Assembly (NCBI RefSeq): GCF_000473225.1 | Contig: NZ_KI421509.1 | Coordinates: 852,458-916,457, forward strand | Reading direction: 5' to 3' | Source of the DNA: Sedimentitalea nanhaiensis DSM 24252 | GTDB lineage: Bacteria > Pseudomonadota > Alphaproteobacteria > Rhodobacterales > Rhodobacteraceae | DNA length: 64,000 nt | In this document: piece after piece, positions 9,245 to 18,930 of the stretch | Layout of the letters: every line of letters begins with the position of its first letter | How positions within the stretch are numbered: the first letter of the stretch is position 1 | The notes under the pieces: model-generated | Database searches by the model: none | What the model saw: only the letters and a program-made list of their open reading frames with translations | What the model was told of the DNA's origin: nothing | Position numbers and translations under genes: made by a program

Positions 9245-11608
9245 TCATCCGTTCAGCGCCGCCCAGACCCGCGCGGGGCTCAGCGGCATGTCGATATGGG
9301 TCACGTCCTTGCCGCCCGATTGCAGCGCGTCGATCACCGCGTTGACCACCGCCGGCGGGCTGCCGATGGCACCGGCCTCGCCACAGCCCTTGACCCCCAG
9401 CGGGTTGTGGGTGCAGGGCGTCGCGCAAGAATGATCCACCGCGTAGAACGGCACATCGTCGGCCCGCGGCATGGCATAATCCATGTAACTGGCGCTGAGC
9501 AACTGACCGTCCTCGTCATAGACGCAATGCTCAAGCAAGGCCTGGCCGATGCCCTGGCCGATACCCCCATGCACCTGGCCCGACACGATCATCGGGTTGA
9601 CGATATTGCCGAAATCATCCGCCGCCGAGAACCGCTCGATGGTGACCTTGCCGGTCTCGGGGTCGACCTCGACCTCGCACCCGTAGGCCCCGGCCGGATA
9701 GGTGAAGTTGGCCGGATCGTAAAACGCCGTCTCCTCCAGCCCCGGCTCGATATCGTCCAGCGGATAGTTATGCGGCACATAGGCCGCCAGGGTCACATCG
9801 CCCCAGGCCACGGATTTATCCGTGCCCGCGACACTGAACGCACCCTCCTTGAGCTCGATATCGGCCTCGGCCGCCTCCAGCAGGTGGGCCGCGATCTTTT
9901 TGGCCTTGTTGATGATTTTCTCGGTCGCCCGCACGATGGCCGATCCCCCCACCGCCAGCGAGCGGGACCCGTAGGTGCCCATGCCCATCGGCACCTTGGC
10001 GGTATCACCATGCACGATCTCGATCATGTCCTCGGGAATGCCGATCATCTCGGCCACCACCTGGGGAAAAGCGGTCTCGTGGCCCTGGCCATGGCTGTGG
10101 CTGCCGGTCATCACCACCAGCCCGCCGGTGGCATTGACCCGCACCGTGGCGCTCTCGTACAGCCCGGCGCGCGCGCCCAGCTGACCCGCCAGGTTGCTGG
10201 GGGCCAGCCCGCAGGCCTCGATATAACAGTTCACCCCCAGACCGCGCAGCTTGCCTTTGGCCTCGGAGGCCTTGCGCCGCTCCGGAAAACCCGCGAGATC
10301 GGCGATCTGTTCCAGCTTGTCCATCGTCGCGTTATAATCGCCAGTGTCATATTCCACCGCCACCGGCGTGGCATAGGGAAATTCGGTGACAAAGTTCTGC
10401 CGCCGCAGCGCGATCGGATCCACCCCCAGTTCGCGCGCCGCCTTGTCGATGACCCGCTCGAGCTGAAAGGTCGCCTCGGGACGCCCGGCTCCGCGATAGG
10501 CATCCACCGGCACCGTGTTGGTGAACACCGCCCGCACGTTGACGTAGATGTTGGGCGTCTTGTAGTTGCCCGCCATCAGGGTGCCATGCAGATAGGACGG
10601 CACCGAGGGCGCAAACGTGCTGAGATACGCGCCCATGTTGGCCAGCGTGTCCGTGCGGATGGCGACAAAGTTGTTGTCGGCATCCAGCGCCAGTTCGATC
10701 CTGGTGACGTGATCGCGCCCATGGGCATCGCTCATGAAGGCCTCGCTGCGCGAACTGGTCCATTTCACTGGCCGGTTCACCGCCTTGGCGGCAAAGGTGC
10801 AGAACGCCTCTTCGGCATAGTGAAAGATCTTGGTGCCAAAACCGCCGCCCACATCCGGCGCCACCACCCGCAATTTATGTTCCGGTATGCCCAGCACAAA
10901 GGCGCCCATCAACAAGCGGATGACATGCGGGTTCTGGCTGGTGGTGTACAGCGTGTGATCGCCGGTACCGCGATCGTAATCGCCCACCGCCACCCGTGGT
11001 TCCATCGGGTTGGCCACCATGCGCTGATTGACCAGATCCAGCACCGTCACATGCGCCGCGCCCTTGATGGCCGCATCCACCGAATCCCGGTTATCCTCTA
11101 TAAATCCCCAGTCGTAACAAAGGTTTGACGTCAGATCTTCATGTACCTTCGTCGCGCCGTCCGCCAGCGCCGCTTTCATGTCCACAACCGCTGGCAATTC
11201 CTCGATCTCAACCTCGATCGCCTCGGCCGCATCGCGTGCCTGCTCATAGGTCTCGGCCACGACCGCCGCGATCGGATCCCCCACATGGCGCACCTTGCCC
11301 TGGGCCAGGACCGGATGGGTCGGCTCCTGCATCGGTTCGCCGAACCGGTCGGTCACCTGCCAGCCGCAGGGGATGCTGCCGACGCCCTCGAAATCCGCAC
11401 CGGTGAAGATGCGCACCACGCCCGGCATCGCCGCCGCCGCCGTGGTGTCGACCGCACCCAGGCGCCCGTGCGCCACATCCGAGCGCAGAAAATGCACATA
11501 GGCCTGGCCCGGCCGGTTGATGTCGTCGGTGTAATTGCCGGTTCCGCTTAAAAACCGCACGTCTTCGCGCCGCTTGCTGCTGGCTCCGATGCCGCTGTCC
11601 TTTGGCAT
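9245..11608 (-). CDS. coxL: CO dehydrogenase-like molybdopterin large subunit, form II, copy 2
   Basis: Identical to the 787-residue product of 1684-4047, including the form II AYRGAGR loop and the GCGEAG catalytic segment. It is followed on the same strand by the same GC hairpin (9216-9234) and coxM. Two perfect copies of a 2.4-kb gene imply either a very recent duplication or continuing gene conversion between the arms. Confidence 0.93.
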   Translation of the reverse strand: MPKDSGIGASSKRREDVRFLSGTGNYTDDINRPGQAYVHFLRSDVAHGRLGAVDTTAAAAMPGVVRIFTGADFEGVGSIPCGWQVTDRFGEPMQEPTHPVLAQGKVRHVGDPIAAVVAETYEQARDAAEAIEVEIEELPAVVDMKAALADGATKVHEDLTSNLCYDWGFIEDNRDSVDAAIKGAAHVTVLDLVNQRMVANPMEPRVAVGDYDRGTGDHTLYTTSQNPHVIRLLMGAFVLGIPEHKLRVVAPDVGGGFGTKIFHYAEEAFCTFAAKAVNRPVKWTSSRSEAFMSDAHGRDHVTRIELALDADNNFVAIRTDTLANMGAYLSTFAPSVPSYLHGTLMAGNYKTPNIYVNVRAVFTNTVPVDAYRGAGRPEATFQLERVIDKAARELGVDPIALRRQNFVTEFPYATPVAVEYDTGDYNATMDKLEQIADLAGFPERRKASEAKGKLRGLGVNCYIEACGLAPSNLAGQLGARAGLYESATVRVNATGGLVVMTGSHSHGQGHETAFPQVVAEMIGIPEDMIEIVHGDTAKVPMGMGTYGSRSLAVGGSAIVRATEKIINKAKKIAAHLLEAAEADIELKEGAFSVAGTDKSVAWGDVTLAAYVPHNYPLDDIEPGLEETAFYDPANFTYPAGAYGCEVEVDPETGKVTIERFSAADDFGNIVNPMIVSGQVHGGIGQGIGQALLEHCVYDEDGQLLSASYMDYAMPRADDVPFYAVDHSCATPCTHNPLGVKGCGEAGAIGSPPAVVNAVIDALQSGGKDVTHIDMPLSPARVWAALNG

Positions 11609-11756
11609 GTCTGTCTCCTCCCTGGGGTGCGGGAAAACCCGCCCTACATTCCGGCGGCCCTTGCCGCCTCTGTCTCACGACCGCGAAACCCGCGCGCCCG
11701 AACCCGTCTTCCTCTTGCCGGAAATACTCCGGGGGTCCGGGGGCTGGCCCCCGGCC

Positions 11757-12239
11757 TTATTCCGCCGCGATCGCGCTCACGTCCTGACCCGAAGCCGCCA
11801 GGATCGCCCGTACGATGTTGTGATAGCCCGTGCAGCGACACAGATTGCCCTCAAGATAGGCCCGGACTTCGGCTTCGGTCGGCTCGGGATTTTCCTTCAG
11901 CAGAGCCGCCGCCGACATCACCATGCCCGGCGTGCAGAACCCGCATTGCAGCCCGTGATGATCCTGAAACGCCTGCTGGATCGCGTTCAGCGTCCCGTCC
12001 GCCGCCGCCTGACCCTCGATCGTCTCCACCGAACAGCCATCCGCCTCAAGCGCAAACATCGTGCAGGACTTGACCGCTACACCGTCCACATGAACCACAC
12101 AGGCCCCGCACTGGCTCGTGTCACACCCAACATGCGTCCCCGTCAATCCCAATCCATCACGCAAAAAACCGGACAACAACGTCCGGCCCTCAACATCCCC
12201 AACACACTCTATCCCGTTCACAGCCAATTCTATACGCAA
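11757..12239 (-). CDS. coxS: CO dehydrogenase-like small [2Fe-2S] subunit, copy 2
   Basis: Identical to the 160-residue product of 1053-1535, with the same TTG start and the same AGGGAG ribosome binding site, which is the last piece of homology (ends at 12253). Upstream on the minus strand are about 100 noncoding bases and then the moeA-like gene. This copy could be read from the xdhC/moeA-like promoter or from its own promoter in 12254-12354. Confidence 0.93.
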   Translation of the reverse strand: MRIELAVNGIECVGDVEGRTLLSGFLRDGLGLTGTHVGCDTSQCGACVVHVDGVAVKSCTMFALEADGCSVETIEGQAAADGTLNAIQQAFQDHHGLQCGFCTPGMVMSAAALLKENPEPTEAEVRAYLEGNLCRCTGYHNIVRAILAASGQDVSAIAAE

Positions 12240-12354
12240 TGATCAAACTCCCTGATGCGGTGTCTATTGCGTCAAAGTTAAGCACGGCACTATCAGCTTG
12301 AGAACCCGGAACTTTTACTTCGCACCTCATGTCCACGAAAAGGCGCCCCGACGA

Positions 12355-13362
12355 TCAGGTGTCAGGTCTACGCGGTTGTGGACGCGTCGGAATTTCCTTG
12401 AGCAACCCGCCTACGCCCAGTGCCATGATGTCCGCTGGTCCCACTGGCAATCCACAGACGACGCGTTCCAGCACCCAATCCACTCCGCTGACGGCCGGGG
12501 AGCGCGCACTGCCAGGCAAACCGATGACCCTGCGCCTGCCGATCTGCCCCAGAAACAACAGGTTTCCGGGATCGACTGGCATGCCGAAGTGCACGATCTC
12601 GCCCCCCGCCCGGCGGACCGCCTCTGGTGCCACGTCACTCGGGTCGGAGGTGGCCGAACCGGTCAGGATCAAAATCAGATCCTCGGCACACTCGGCAATC
12701 GCCTGCGTGAGCGGTTCGATTCGATGGGCAACCGTAACCTGCGGTGCAAGCTCGGCATCCAGCCGACCCATGCGGGCATGCATCATGCGATGCCCCTTGT
12801 CGTTGCGAGCGATCCGATCCCCGCCCGGTATCAGCGTTTCGATGAACCCGGCCCGGCGGATGACCGGGCGTTGCAGACCCAGCGCCCCGAATGCCGCGGC
12901 GCAGGCCCGCGCAAGTTCCTCTGCGGGGACCGCATAGGAAATGATCTTGACCGTGGCGATCATTCCGTCCGCTTCCATCCGTTGCCAGCGCGGTACCGTG
13001 GCCACAGTGATCATCGGATGCACTTGGTTCACCCGATCAATTGCAGCCGCATCAATCCGCGCCAGCCCCGCCCCCGTGGCCAACAGGTTGACGCGGCCGG
13101 TAAACGGGTCGGTCCGGCGCAGACCTGCCTCTGCGGGGACAGGCACCAGCGCCGCCGCCAGAGCCGCCGCTGCGGCGTTTTCATCCAGATCCCCCGGATC
13201 CAACCGGGCCACGATCACCTGAGTCAGCCCCGCGGACTGCATCCGCAACACCGACTCCGGCGTCAGCAGCTGCCCTTTGCGCAGGCGCGTTCCGTCGATT
13301 TTCAGCGAATGGGCCAAAATGGTTCCGACGGCCTCGGCCACCGGGACCTGGCCAAATTTCAT
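12355..13362 (-). CDS. MoeA-like molybdopterin-binding protein of the CODH cluster
   Basis: 335 residues. ATG 13362 overlaps the xdhC-like stop by four bases (ATGA). It begins MKFGQVPVAEAVGTILAHSL and has a C-terminal MoCF/MoeA-type domain with LILILTGSATSDPSDVAPEA and IGLPGSARSPAVSGVDWVLE. It is probably a cofactor-handling protein for the Mo hydroxylase, working with the XdhC-like protein. As I recall, related proteins in this setting are often fused to a C-terminal MobA-like nucleotidyltransferase domain. Here the protein stops after the molybdopterin-binding domain, and the duplicated coxSLM begins about 100 bp later. Confidence 0.8.
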   Translation of the reverse strand: MKFGQVPVAEAVGTILAHSLKIDGTRLRKGQLLTPESVLRMQSAGLTQVIVARLDPGDLDENAAAAALAAALVPVPAEAGLRRTDPFTGRVNLLATGAGLARIDAAAIDRVNQVHPMITVATVPRWQRMEADGMIATVKIISYAVPAEELARACAAAFGALGLQRPVIRRAGFIETLIPGGDRIARNDKGHRMMHARMGRLDAELAPQVTVAHRIEPLTQAIAECAEDLILILTGSATSDPSDVAPEAVRRAGGEIVHFGMPVDPGNLLFLGQIGRRRVIGLPGSARSPAVSGVDWVLERVVCGLPVGPADIMALGVGGLLKEIPTRPQPRRPDT

Positions 13363-14330
13363 GCTGTGCGCCCGCGCAGAACGGCGGTCATCTGGGCCAG
13401 GATCGACACCGCGATTTCGGCTGGCCCGGCGGCACCAATATCCAAACCTACGGGACCGTGAATGCGACCGATCTGTGCCTCGCTGAACCCGGCCTGCGTC
13501 ATACGCTCCGCACGCTTGGCATGGGTGCGGAGCGACCCCAGCGCACCAATATAGAACACATCCGCCGCAAGCGCCGCCATCAGCGCGGGATCGTCCAGTT
13601 TGGGATCATGGGTCAGCAGCACCAGCGCCGTGCGCGCGTCCAGACCCAGTTGCGCCACCGCCTCGTCGGGCCAGTCCTGCAGGATGGTTTCGCCGGGAAA
13701 CCGTTCGGAAGATCCAAAGGCGTCACGCGGATCGATCAGAATTGGATCGTAGCCGGCAATCCGGGCCATCGGCACCAGCGCCTGGGTGATGTGCACCGCA
13801 CCGACCACAATCAGCCGCAGCGGCGGGTTGTGAACCGCGACAAAAACCTGCCCGTCCTCTTCGAACCCGGACCGATCCATGCGCATCCGATCCGGATAAC
13901 TGTCCCGCACCAATTTTCGCTCACCGGTCTGTACATTCACGACATAACATAACGCAGTGCGCGATTGGCGGGCCTGCACCAGCTCTGCCAAAAGGGGTTC
14001 AGGCAGGACAGCCCCAACTGGTTCGACCAGCACGCGGATTGTGCCGCCACAGGCAAGACCGACCGCAAAGGCATCTTCGTCGCTGACGCCGAACTCCAAC
14101 AGCCTGTGGGCACCGTCTTCCAGCGCCTCCAGCGCCTCGACAATCACCGCACCCTCGACACAGCCCCCCGAGACAGATCCCTGAATCCGGCCATCCCCGC
14201 CAACCACCAGTTGCGCACCCACACGGCGCGGGGCGCTGCCCCAGGTTTGAACCACGGTTGCCAACGCCGCCCTGGTCCCGTCGCGATGCCAACCCAGAGC
14301 GATCTCGGGTATGTTGTCTATCCGGTTCAT
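13359..14330 (-). CDS. XdhC/CoxI-family maturation factor
   Basis: 323 residues. The N-terminal XdhC/CoxI domain has GSAPRRVGAQLVV and GSVSGGCVEGAVI. The C-terminal Rossmann domain has LIVVGAVHITQALVPMA, ILIDPRDAF, LLTHDPKLDDPAL and GPVGLDIGAAGPAEIAVS. Family members bind the molybdenum cofactor, promote its sulfuration and insert it into xanthine-dehydrogenase-type enzymes. First gene of the minus-strand group xdhC-moeA-like-coxSLM. Its promoter should lie in 14331-14509, where no gene is seen. Confidence 0.88.
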   Translation of the reverse strand: MNRIDNIPEIALGWHRDGTRAALATVVQTWGSAPRRVGAQLVVGGDGRIQGSVSGGCVEGAVIVEALEALEDGAHRLLEFGVSDEDAFAVGLACGGTIRVLVEPVGAVLPEPLLAELVQARQSRTALCYVVNVQTGERKLVRDSYPDRMRMDRSGFEEDGQVFVAVHNPPLRLIVVGAVHITQALVPMARIAGYDPILIDPRDAFGSSERFPGETILQDWPDEAVAQLGLDARTALVLLTHDPKLDDPALMAALAADVFYIGALGSLRTHAKRAERMTQAGFSEAQIGRIHGPVGLDIGAAGPAEIAVSILAQMTAVLRGRTA

Positions 14331-14509
14331 ACGCGTTCCCCCACCGTTGCGGCGGCCCGATCAGGCTGAAAGATCGCCACCCCAGGAACGGTATAGGAGT
14401 GGACCGATGTGAACACAAACACCAGACCACCCTAACCGCGTTTTAACACAATCACTCACACTCGCTTGGCACATCAGACCCCACAGACGAGATACGGCCG
14501 CCTCACCGG

Positions 14510-15109
14510 TCAATTCATTCGACAGAGCGCTGCCGTGTCCCCCCCCCCTCTCACCAGTCGGCTTGGCAACGCAAAGGCGATCGCGATGAAAGCCACGCCC
14601 AGAATCAGGCCCAGAACGTCCCCCGGAAAGGCGCTGATTGCGTTGAATTCGCTGCCCGGGACCAGCCCCAATGTCACCTTTCCGCCGCCGATCGGATCCA
14701 ACAGACCGCTGGCCTTCCACATCGGATAGGTGATCATATAGGCGGCGGCGCCCAGTAACCCGCCCGCGATGAAAAACAGCGCGTCGCGGCGGCCAGATGC
14801 AGCGGCAACGACACCCGTGCCAGGGCAATATCCCGCCGCCGCCCAGCCTGCGCCCAGCATCAACCCACCCAGCAGAACGCCCGGATACGCCGCCTTGACC
14901 GACATATGCCCTACGTCCACGAGGCCCAGCATCTGGCCCCCGAACATCAAGACCGAACCGACACCGATCGCCAGCAGGATGGTTTTGGCCAAGTTGAGAT
15001 CGGTGAGATTCAGCATCCGGCCAATCAGCGAAGGGTTCGAGGCACCGATCCGGTCCAACACAGCGCCAAAAGCCCCCCCGATCACAAGTGCGAGAAGAAA
15101 TGTTTCCAT
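14510..15109 (-). CDS. YeeE/YedE-family sulfur transporter half, downstream
   Basis: 199 residues made largely of membrane helices. It contains FGAVLDRIGASNPSLIGRML near the start and GAGWAAAGYCPGTGVVAAAS, the conserved cysteine-bearing YeeE motif. YeeE/YedE (Sulf_transp) proteins import thiosulfate or related sulfur species; two-gene versions like this one split the channel between two polypeptides. ATG 15109 is three bases after the stop of the partner gene. Sulfur supply could matter for the sulfido ligand of the Mo cofactor, but that link is inference. Confidence 0.85.
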   Translation of the reverse strand: METFLLALVIGGAFGAVLDRIGASNPSLIGRMLNLTDLNLAKTILLAIGVGSVLMFGGQMLGLVDVGHMSVKAAYPGVLLGGLMLGAGWAAAGYCPGTGVVAAASGRRDALFFIAGGLLGAAAYMITYPMWKASGLLDPIGGGKVTLGLVPGSEFNAISAFPGDVLGLILGVAFIAIAFALPSRLVRGGGDTAALCRMN

Positions 15110-15112
15110 GGC

Positions 15113-15664
15113 TCAGGCCTCCCTTTTGTACATCGTCAGCGCAACCGGGATTGCCGCCGCAAATGCTCCGATGGTAAACAGGTACCCCGACAGCGCGGTC
15201 TGCATCATTCCGGACATCATATGGCCAGAGGTACATCCGCCAGCCAGCCGGGCGCCGTATAGAACGATGAACCCGCCCAGAAAGGCCACTGCATATCTCT
15301 TTGCGGAACCCGAACCAAAATTGGCGCGCCAAAGCGCCGGAACCGTTTTGTCCACTTGTTTGATGCCGCCGCGCATCCGGGCCGAAACGAATCCGCCCAA
15401 AGCCATGGCGAGCACAAAGACAAAGCTGTAGTTCAGCGGATTGGCCACCGACCTGGCGTATTTGCCATCCGACTTGTTCAGATAGGCATTGCTTGATGCG
15501 TAACCTTCATCGATCTGCACCACCAAGTCGGCATTGACCGCATCGGCCAGAATACCATCCAGAATAACAAATTGCGTTGAGACCCCGATCGGCTTGACCA
15601 GCAGAACGGCAGCAAAGAACACTGCCCCCAGCAGCAAGCCTCCGGTTTTCCAGTCTAGAGGCAT
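15113..15664 (-). CDS. YeeE/YedE-family sulfur transporter half, upstream
   Basis: 183 residues from ATG 15664 (MPLDWKTGGLLLGAVFFAAV), chosen because CAGGAG lies nine bases upstream; the open frame extends further without such a site. Contains GARLAGGCTSGHMMSGMMQT, the YeeE motif with its conserved cysteine, and about five hydrophobic segments. Forms a two-gene unit with the downstream half. Its upstream region holds a small palindrome (15711-15728) that may be an operator for a sulfur-responsive repressor; no repressor gene is adjacent. Confidence 0.85.
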   Translation of the reverse strand: MPLDWKTGGLLLGAVFFAAVLLVKPIGVSTQFVILDGILADAVNADLVVQIDEGYASSNAYLNKSDGKYARSVANPLNYSFVFVLAMALGGFVSARMRGGIKQVDKTVPALWRANFGSGSAKRYAVAFLGGFIVLYGARLAGGCTSGHMMSGMMQTALSGYLFTIGAFAAAIPVALTMYKREA

Positions 15665-15710
15665 GGGAAAGCTCCTGTAATCATACATTCCACAAATAGA
15701 ATACAAATGA

Positions 15711-15728
15711 CATTCCATTATCGGAATG
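15711..15728. promoter_or_regulatory. Palindromic operator candidate upstream of yeeE pair
   Basis: CATTCC and GGAATG are separated by ATTATC (perfect 6-6-6 palindrome). It lies in an unusually AT-rich stretch (about 15680-15740) just upstream of the yeeE start. Position and symmetry fit a dimeric repressor site; the regulator is unknown. Confidence 0.45.
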
Positions 15729-15780
15729 ATTTAGATCAATTTGAGCAGAATGGTTGCATCGGCGCGGTCGAGGCAACCGC

Positions 15781-17046
15781 CTATGTGGACAGAGCGGCCA
15801 ACAGGCGGGCCTTTTCTCCAACATCCTCGGTACGGGAAATGACTTGGGCCAGATCCTCAAGCGAGGCGATGGAATGGCCCGCGCGAAAGCTGTCGACATG
15901 CGGCAGCATGGCGGCGATGCCGCGCGCACGCGGCGCGAACCCTTGCCAGCGCAGCAACGGGTTCAGCCAGATCAAACGTCGGGCGGACAGATGCAACCGC
16001 TCCATTTCGCGCCCCAATTCGTCTGGATCATCGCGGTCCAGACCATCGGTGATCAACAGAACCACAGCCCCCTGCCCCATGACGCGCCGGGACCAGTCGC
16101 GGTTGAAGCTGTGCAAACAGGCACCGATCCGGGTGCCCCCTTCCCAGTCCTGCGCTTCGGCCCCGGCGGCAGCCAGCGCCGCATCCACATCGCGGTGTTG
16201 CAGGTGCCGGGTGATATTTGTCAGACGGGTGCCAAAGGTGAACGCGTGCACCCGTGCCCAACCCTGCCCCCGTGCGTTTGCGACCGTATGCAGGAAATGC
16301 AGGATGATCCGACTGTATTGGCTCATCGAACCGGAGATATCGCACAGCACCACAAGGTTCGGCCAGCGCGGGCGCGGTTTCAGCCGGGAGATATGATGCA
16401 ATTCGCCCCCCATCCGCATGCTGGCGCGCAAGGTGCGGCGCCAATCGATACGCGTGCCGCGTTGGCTGGCCTGGCCACGGCGCGACGGGATCGGTTTTAT
16501 GGGCAGAGTCAGACGGGCCAGCATCCGCTTGGCGCGGGCCACCTCTTGGGTGCTCATCTGTTCGAAATCCAGGCTGCGCAACCGCTCTTCGGAGGACATG
16601 GTCATCGAGGAATCGACGTCAATCAGGGTTTTTTCCTCGTCGTCCCCGCGCGACACGTCTTCGGGCAGCTCTGGTCGAACGCCATCCAGCAAGGCTTCGG
16701 CGGCTCGTTTCTCGGCCGCCTGGGCAACGCGCTCCTCCTGGACCCCCCGAATGGCGGGCAACATCATCGCCATCATGTGTTCCACATAACGCGGATCGCG
16801 CCAGTAAAGGCGAAAGACCTGGCCAAAAACCAGTCGATGTTCCGGTCGGTTCACAAAACAGGCATGCAGGGTCCAATAGAAATCGCGCTTGTCGGTGAAC
16901 CCAGCGGCCTGAACCGCGCGGATTGCATCAATCACCCGCCCAGTCCCAATCGGCAATCCCGCCCTGCGCAGGGCTCGGGCAAAATGGGTGATATTCTGGG
17001 CGAGCTTTGGATCGTCCGGGATGTCCAGCGGTGCGATTTCAGGCAT
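15781..17046 (-). CDS. coxE: CoxE-like VWA-domain protein
   Basis: 421 residues. The N-terminal half is helical (FARALRRAGLPIGTGRVIDA). The C-terminal von Willebrand A domain carries the MIDAS motif DISGSMSQYS plus TFGTRL, EGGTRIG and LITDGLDRDD. CoxE works with the MoxR-type ATPase CoxD in the post-translational maturation of CO dehydrogenase, including building the sulfurated Cu/Mo site in form I enzymes. It is separated from coxD by one gene for a small membrane protein, which is unusual because coxD and coxE are mostly adjacent. Same strand as xdhC and the second coxSLM. Confidence 0.88.
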   Translation of the reverse strand: MPEIAPLDIPDDPKLAQNITHFARALRRAGLPIGTGRVIDAIRAVQAAGFTDKRDFYWTLHACFVNRPEHRLVFGQVFRLYWRDPRYVEHMMAMMLPAIRGVQEERVAQAAEKRAAEALLDGVRPELPEDVSRGDDEEKTLIDVDSSMTMSSEERLRSLDFEQMSTQEVARAKRMLARLTLPIKPIPSRRGQASQRGTRIDWRRTLRASMRMGGELHHISRLKPRPRWPNLVVLCDISGSMSQYSRIILHFLHTVANARGQGWARVHAFTFGTRLTNITRHLQHRDVDAALAAAGAEAQDWEGGTRIGACLHSFNRDWSRRVMGQGAVVLLITDGLDRDDPDELGREMERLHLSARRLIWLNPLLRWQGFAPRARGIAAMLPHVDSFRAGHSIASLEDLAQVISRTEDVGEKARLLAALST

Positions 17047-17048
17047 TG

Positions 17049-17705
17049 TTAAAGATCTTCCAGGCGCGTGAAGACTTCGTAGCCTTGAAAGCTGCTGCTG
17101 ATCGAGGAAATCTGGACAAACACCTTGTCGCCGACAAGTTCCATTTTCGCCATACCAGCGCCTGAATTCACGAAACCCGTATGAGAAATTTGAATTTCAT
17201 CGGCGTTGTAGAGTTTCGCAATTACGCTGGAACCCTCTACCAGCCTCAGTCCGATAACAAGGCGTTTGCCAATGTGTTCCGCTGTGGAAATAACGTACCA
17301 GTCGATGTTTCCGCTTCGAACCCGCCCTGAAGCCGTCGCGCCTATCAGCAGTTGATTTGCGTCCTGCACCCTGTCGTTGGGTTCCACTTCTTTGGCATCC
17401 GGCCTTGCTGGCAACAGGACCGGCCCCTGACTCGCAATGTCATCGGGTTTGGGAGGCAGCGCCAAGGTATCACGCAACTCAGTCGGCTTTTCAGGCACGA
17501 ACAGAGGTATCGCAAGGAACGCGGCGCCGATCAGGAAAACCAGCAGACCCGCCGACGAGCTTTCGAATTTCAACCCGAACAGTTCGATCTTGGCAGATCC
17601 GCCCTGGGGCTTGGGTCGCAGCAACAGATACAACCCCGCAGCCGCGAAGATCGCGCCAGCCGCCATCAGCGCCAGCAGTTTGGAGGTATCGACCGCTTCG
17701 AACAT
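17049..17705 (-). CDS. Unknown two-helix membrane protein between coxD and coxE
   Basis: 218 residues from ATG 17705 (GGGAG upstream; an alternative start is 17732). A first transmembrane helix (LLALMAAGAIFAAAGLYLLL), a short basic loop and a second helix (LLVFLIGAAFLAIPLFV) are followed by a long soluble part. That part has NDRVQDANQLLIGATASGRV and DWYVISTAEHIGKRLVIGLR, and reads like a beta-rich domain. The stop is two bases from the coxE start. I do not recognise the family. Its position inside a maturation gene pair suggests a membrane partner of CoxD/CoxE, but it may be a recent insertion. Confidence 0.75.
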   Translation of the reverse strand: MFEAVDTSKLLALMAAGAIFAAAGLYLLLRPKPQGGSAKIELFGLKFESSSAGLLVFLIGAAFLAIPLFVPEKPTELRDTLALPPKPDDIASQGPVLLPARPDAKEVEPNDRVQDANQLLIGATASGRVRSGNIDWYVISTAEHIGKRLVIGLRLVEGSSVIAKLYNADEIQISHTGFVNSGAGMAKMELVGDKVFVQISSISSSFQGYEVFTRLEDL

Positions 17706-17781
17706 GCTGCTCTCCCGCTGTTGGTCCGGCATTGGGCAACGTCAGACCACCTTCGTGCTCAGCTTATCCACTGGCCGGGCG

Positions 17782-18690
17782 TCATGCGACCTCCAATGTC
17801 GCCTTGACCTCATCCAGAATGCGCTTGGCCTCGGATCCTTGCAGCTTCTGGATATCGTCCTGATATTTAAGGATCGCGCCTATGGTGTCGGCGATCATTT
17901 CGGGCGACAGATTCAGCACGTCCAGCGCCAGCAGGCATTTGGCCCAGTCGATGGTTTCGGCCACGCCGGGTTTCTTGAACAGATCTTCGGTCCGTAGTCG
18001 TTGCACAAAGGCGACAACTTCGCGGCTCAGGTTTTCGGCGGCTTCGGGCGCGCGGGCGTGCAGGATTTCGATCTCGCGGTCAAAGTCCGGGTAGTCGACC
18101 CAATGATACAGGCATCGGCGCTTAAGCGCATCATGCACCTCGCGCGTGCGGTTGCTGGTCAGAATCACGATCGGCGGTTCAGGGGCCTTGATCGTCCCCA
18201 ATTCGGGAATGGTGACCTGGAAATCCGACAACGCCTCGAGCAAGAAGGCCTCGAACGGTTCGTCGGTGCGGTCCAACTCGTCGATCAGCAGCACGGGCGC
18301 GCCGTTTTCGTCCGGGCGCATCGCCTGCAACAACGGACGTTCGACCAGAAAGTCAGGGCTGAAAAGCTCGCGGTTCAGACCCTCGCGATCCGCATTGCCC
18401 GCGGCCTCGGCTGTCCGGATGGCAATCATCTGTGCCGGAAAATTCCATTCATACACTGCGCTCGACGCATCGAGCCCTTCGTAGCATTGCAACCGGATCA
18501 GCCGCCGGTTCAACCCTGCCGCCAGGGCCTTGGCGATCTCGGTCTTGCCGACACCGGCCTCACCCTCCAAAAACAGCGGCCGCCCCAGTTTCAGCGACAA
18601 AAAAACCACTGTCGCGAGAGCACGGCCGCAGACATAACCCTGCGCCGAAAGCGTCTGCTGCACGGCGTCGATCGATTGCGGTATTTGCAT
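17782..18690 (-). CDS. coxD: CoxD-like MoxR-family AAA+ ATPase
   Basis: 302 residues from ATG 18690, with AGGAGG seven to ten bases upstream; the longer open frame from 18777 has no such site. Walker A is GEAGVGKTEIAKAL, Walker B is PVLLIDELDRTDEPFEA and sensor 1 is VILTSNRTREVHDALKRRC. MoxR ATPases act as chaperones with VWA-domain partners, here CoxE, to assemble the metal site of CODH. First gene of the minus-strand coxD-unknown-coxE group. The 240-bp gap upstream separates it from a divergent glycosyltransferase operon and holds no gene. Confidence 0.88.
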   Translation of the reverse strand: MQIPQSIDAVQQTLSAQGYVCGRALATVVFLSLKLGRPLFLEGEAGVGKTEIAKALAAGLNRRLIRLQCYEGLDASSAVYEWNFPAQMIAIRTAEAAGNADREGLNRELFSPDFLVERPLLQAMRPDENGAPVLLIDELDRTDEPFEAFLLEALSDFQVTIPELGTIKAPEPPIVILTSNRTREVHDALKRRCLYHWVDYPDFDREIEILHARAPEAAENLSREVVAFVQRLRTEDLFKKPGVAETIDWAKCLLALDVLNLSPEMIADTIGAILKYQDDIQKLQGSEAKRILDEVKATLEVA

Positions 18691-18930
18691 GAGACCTCCT
18701 CTTCGGTTCAAAAAGGGCCTGAAATACGGCGCGCCGTCAAGCCGCTCGCCGCATATACTCTGACACGCTGTGACCAAACCCGGTCTCGATGTTGAAATTC
18801 AGAGACAATTTGCACCCGGTTTCCTGCTATGAAAGTGAAATGTAATGAATTGCGAAAGACACTTGCGCTATCACTTGCCCCAGGGACGGTCGATCTTGGC
18901 CAGACCGAAGGGCAGGAAAGGGACCCCTGA

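Larger units (their letters stand above)
8284..12253 (-). repeat. Right arm of 3970-bp inverted repeat carrying coxSLM
   Basis: Reverse complement of 1039-5008 with no length change and no difference noticed over its whole length, including third codon positions and the noncoding hairpins. The unique spacer between the arms is 5009-8283 (3275 bp). Outside this arm the DNA (CTGATGCGGTG and on) is unrelated to the DNA left of the other arm. On the minus strand this copy therefore sits behind the moeA-like and xdhC genes, while the other copy sits behind coxG. Confidence 0.97.
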
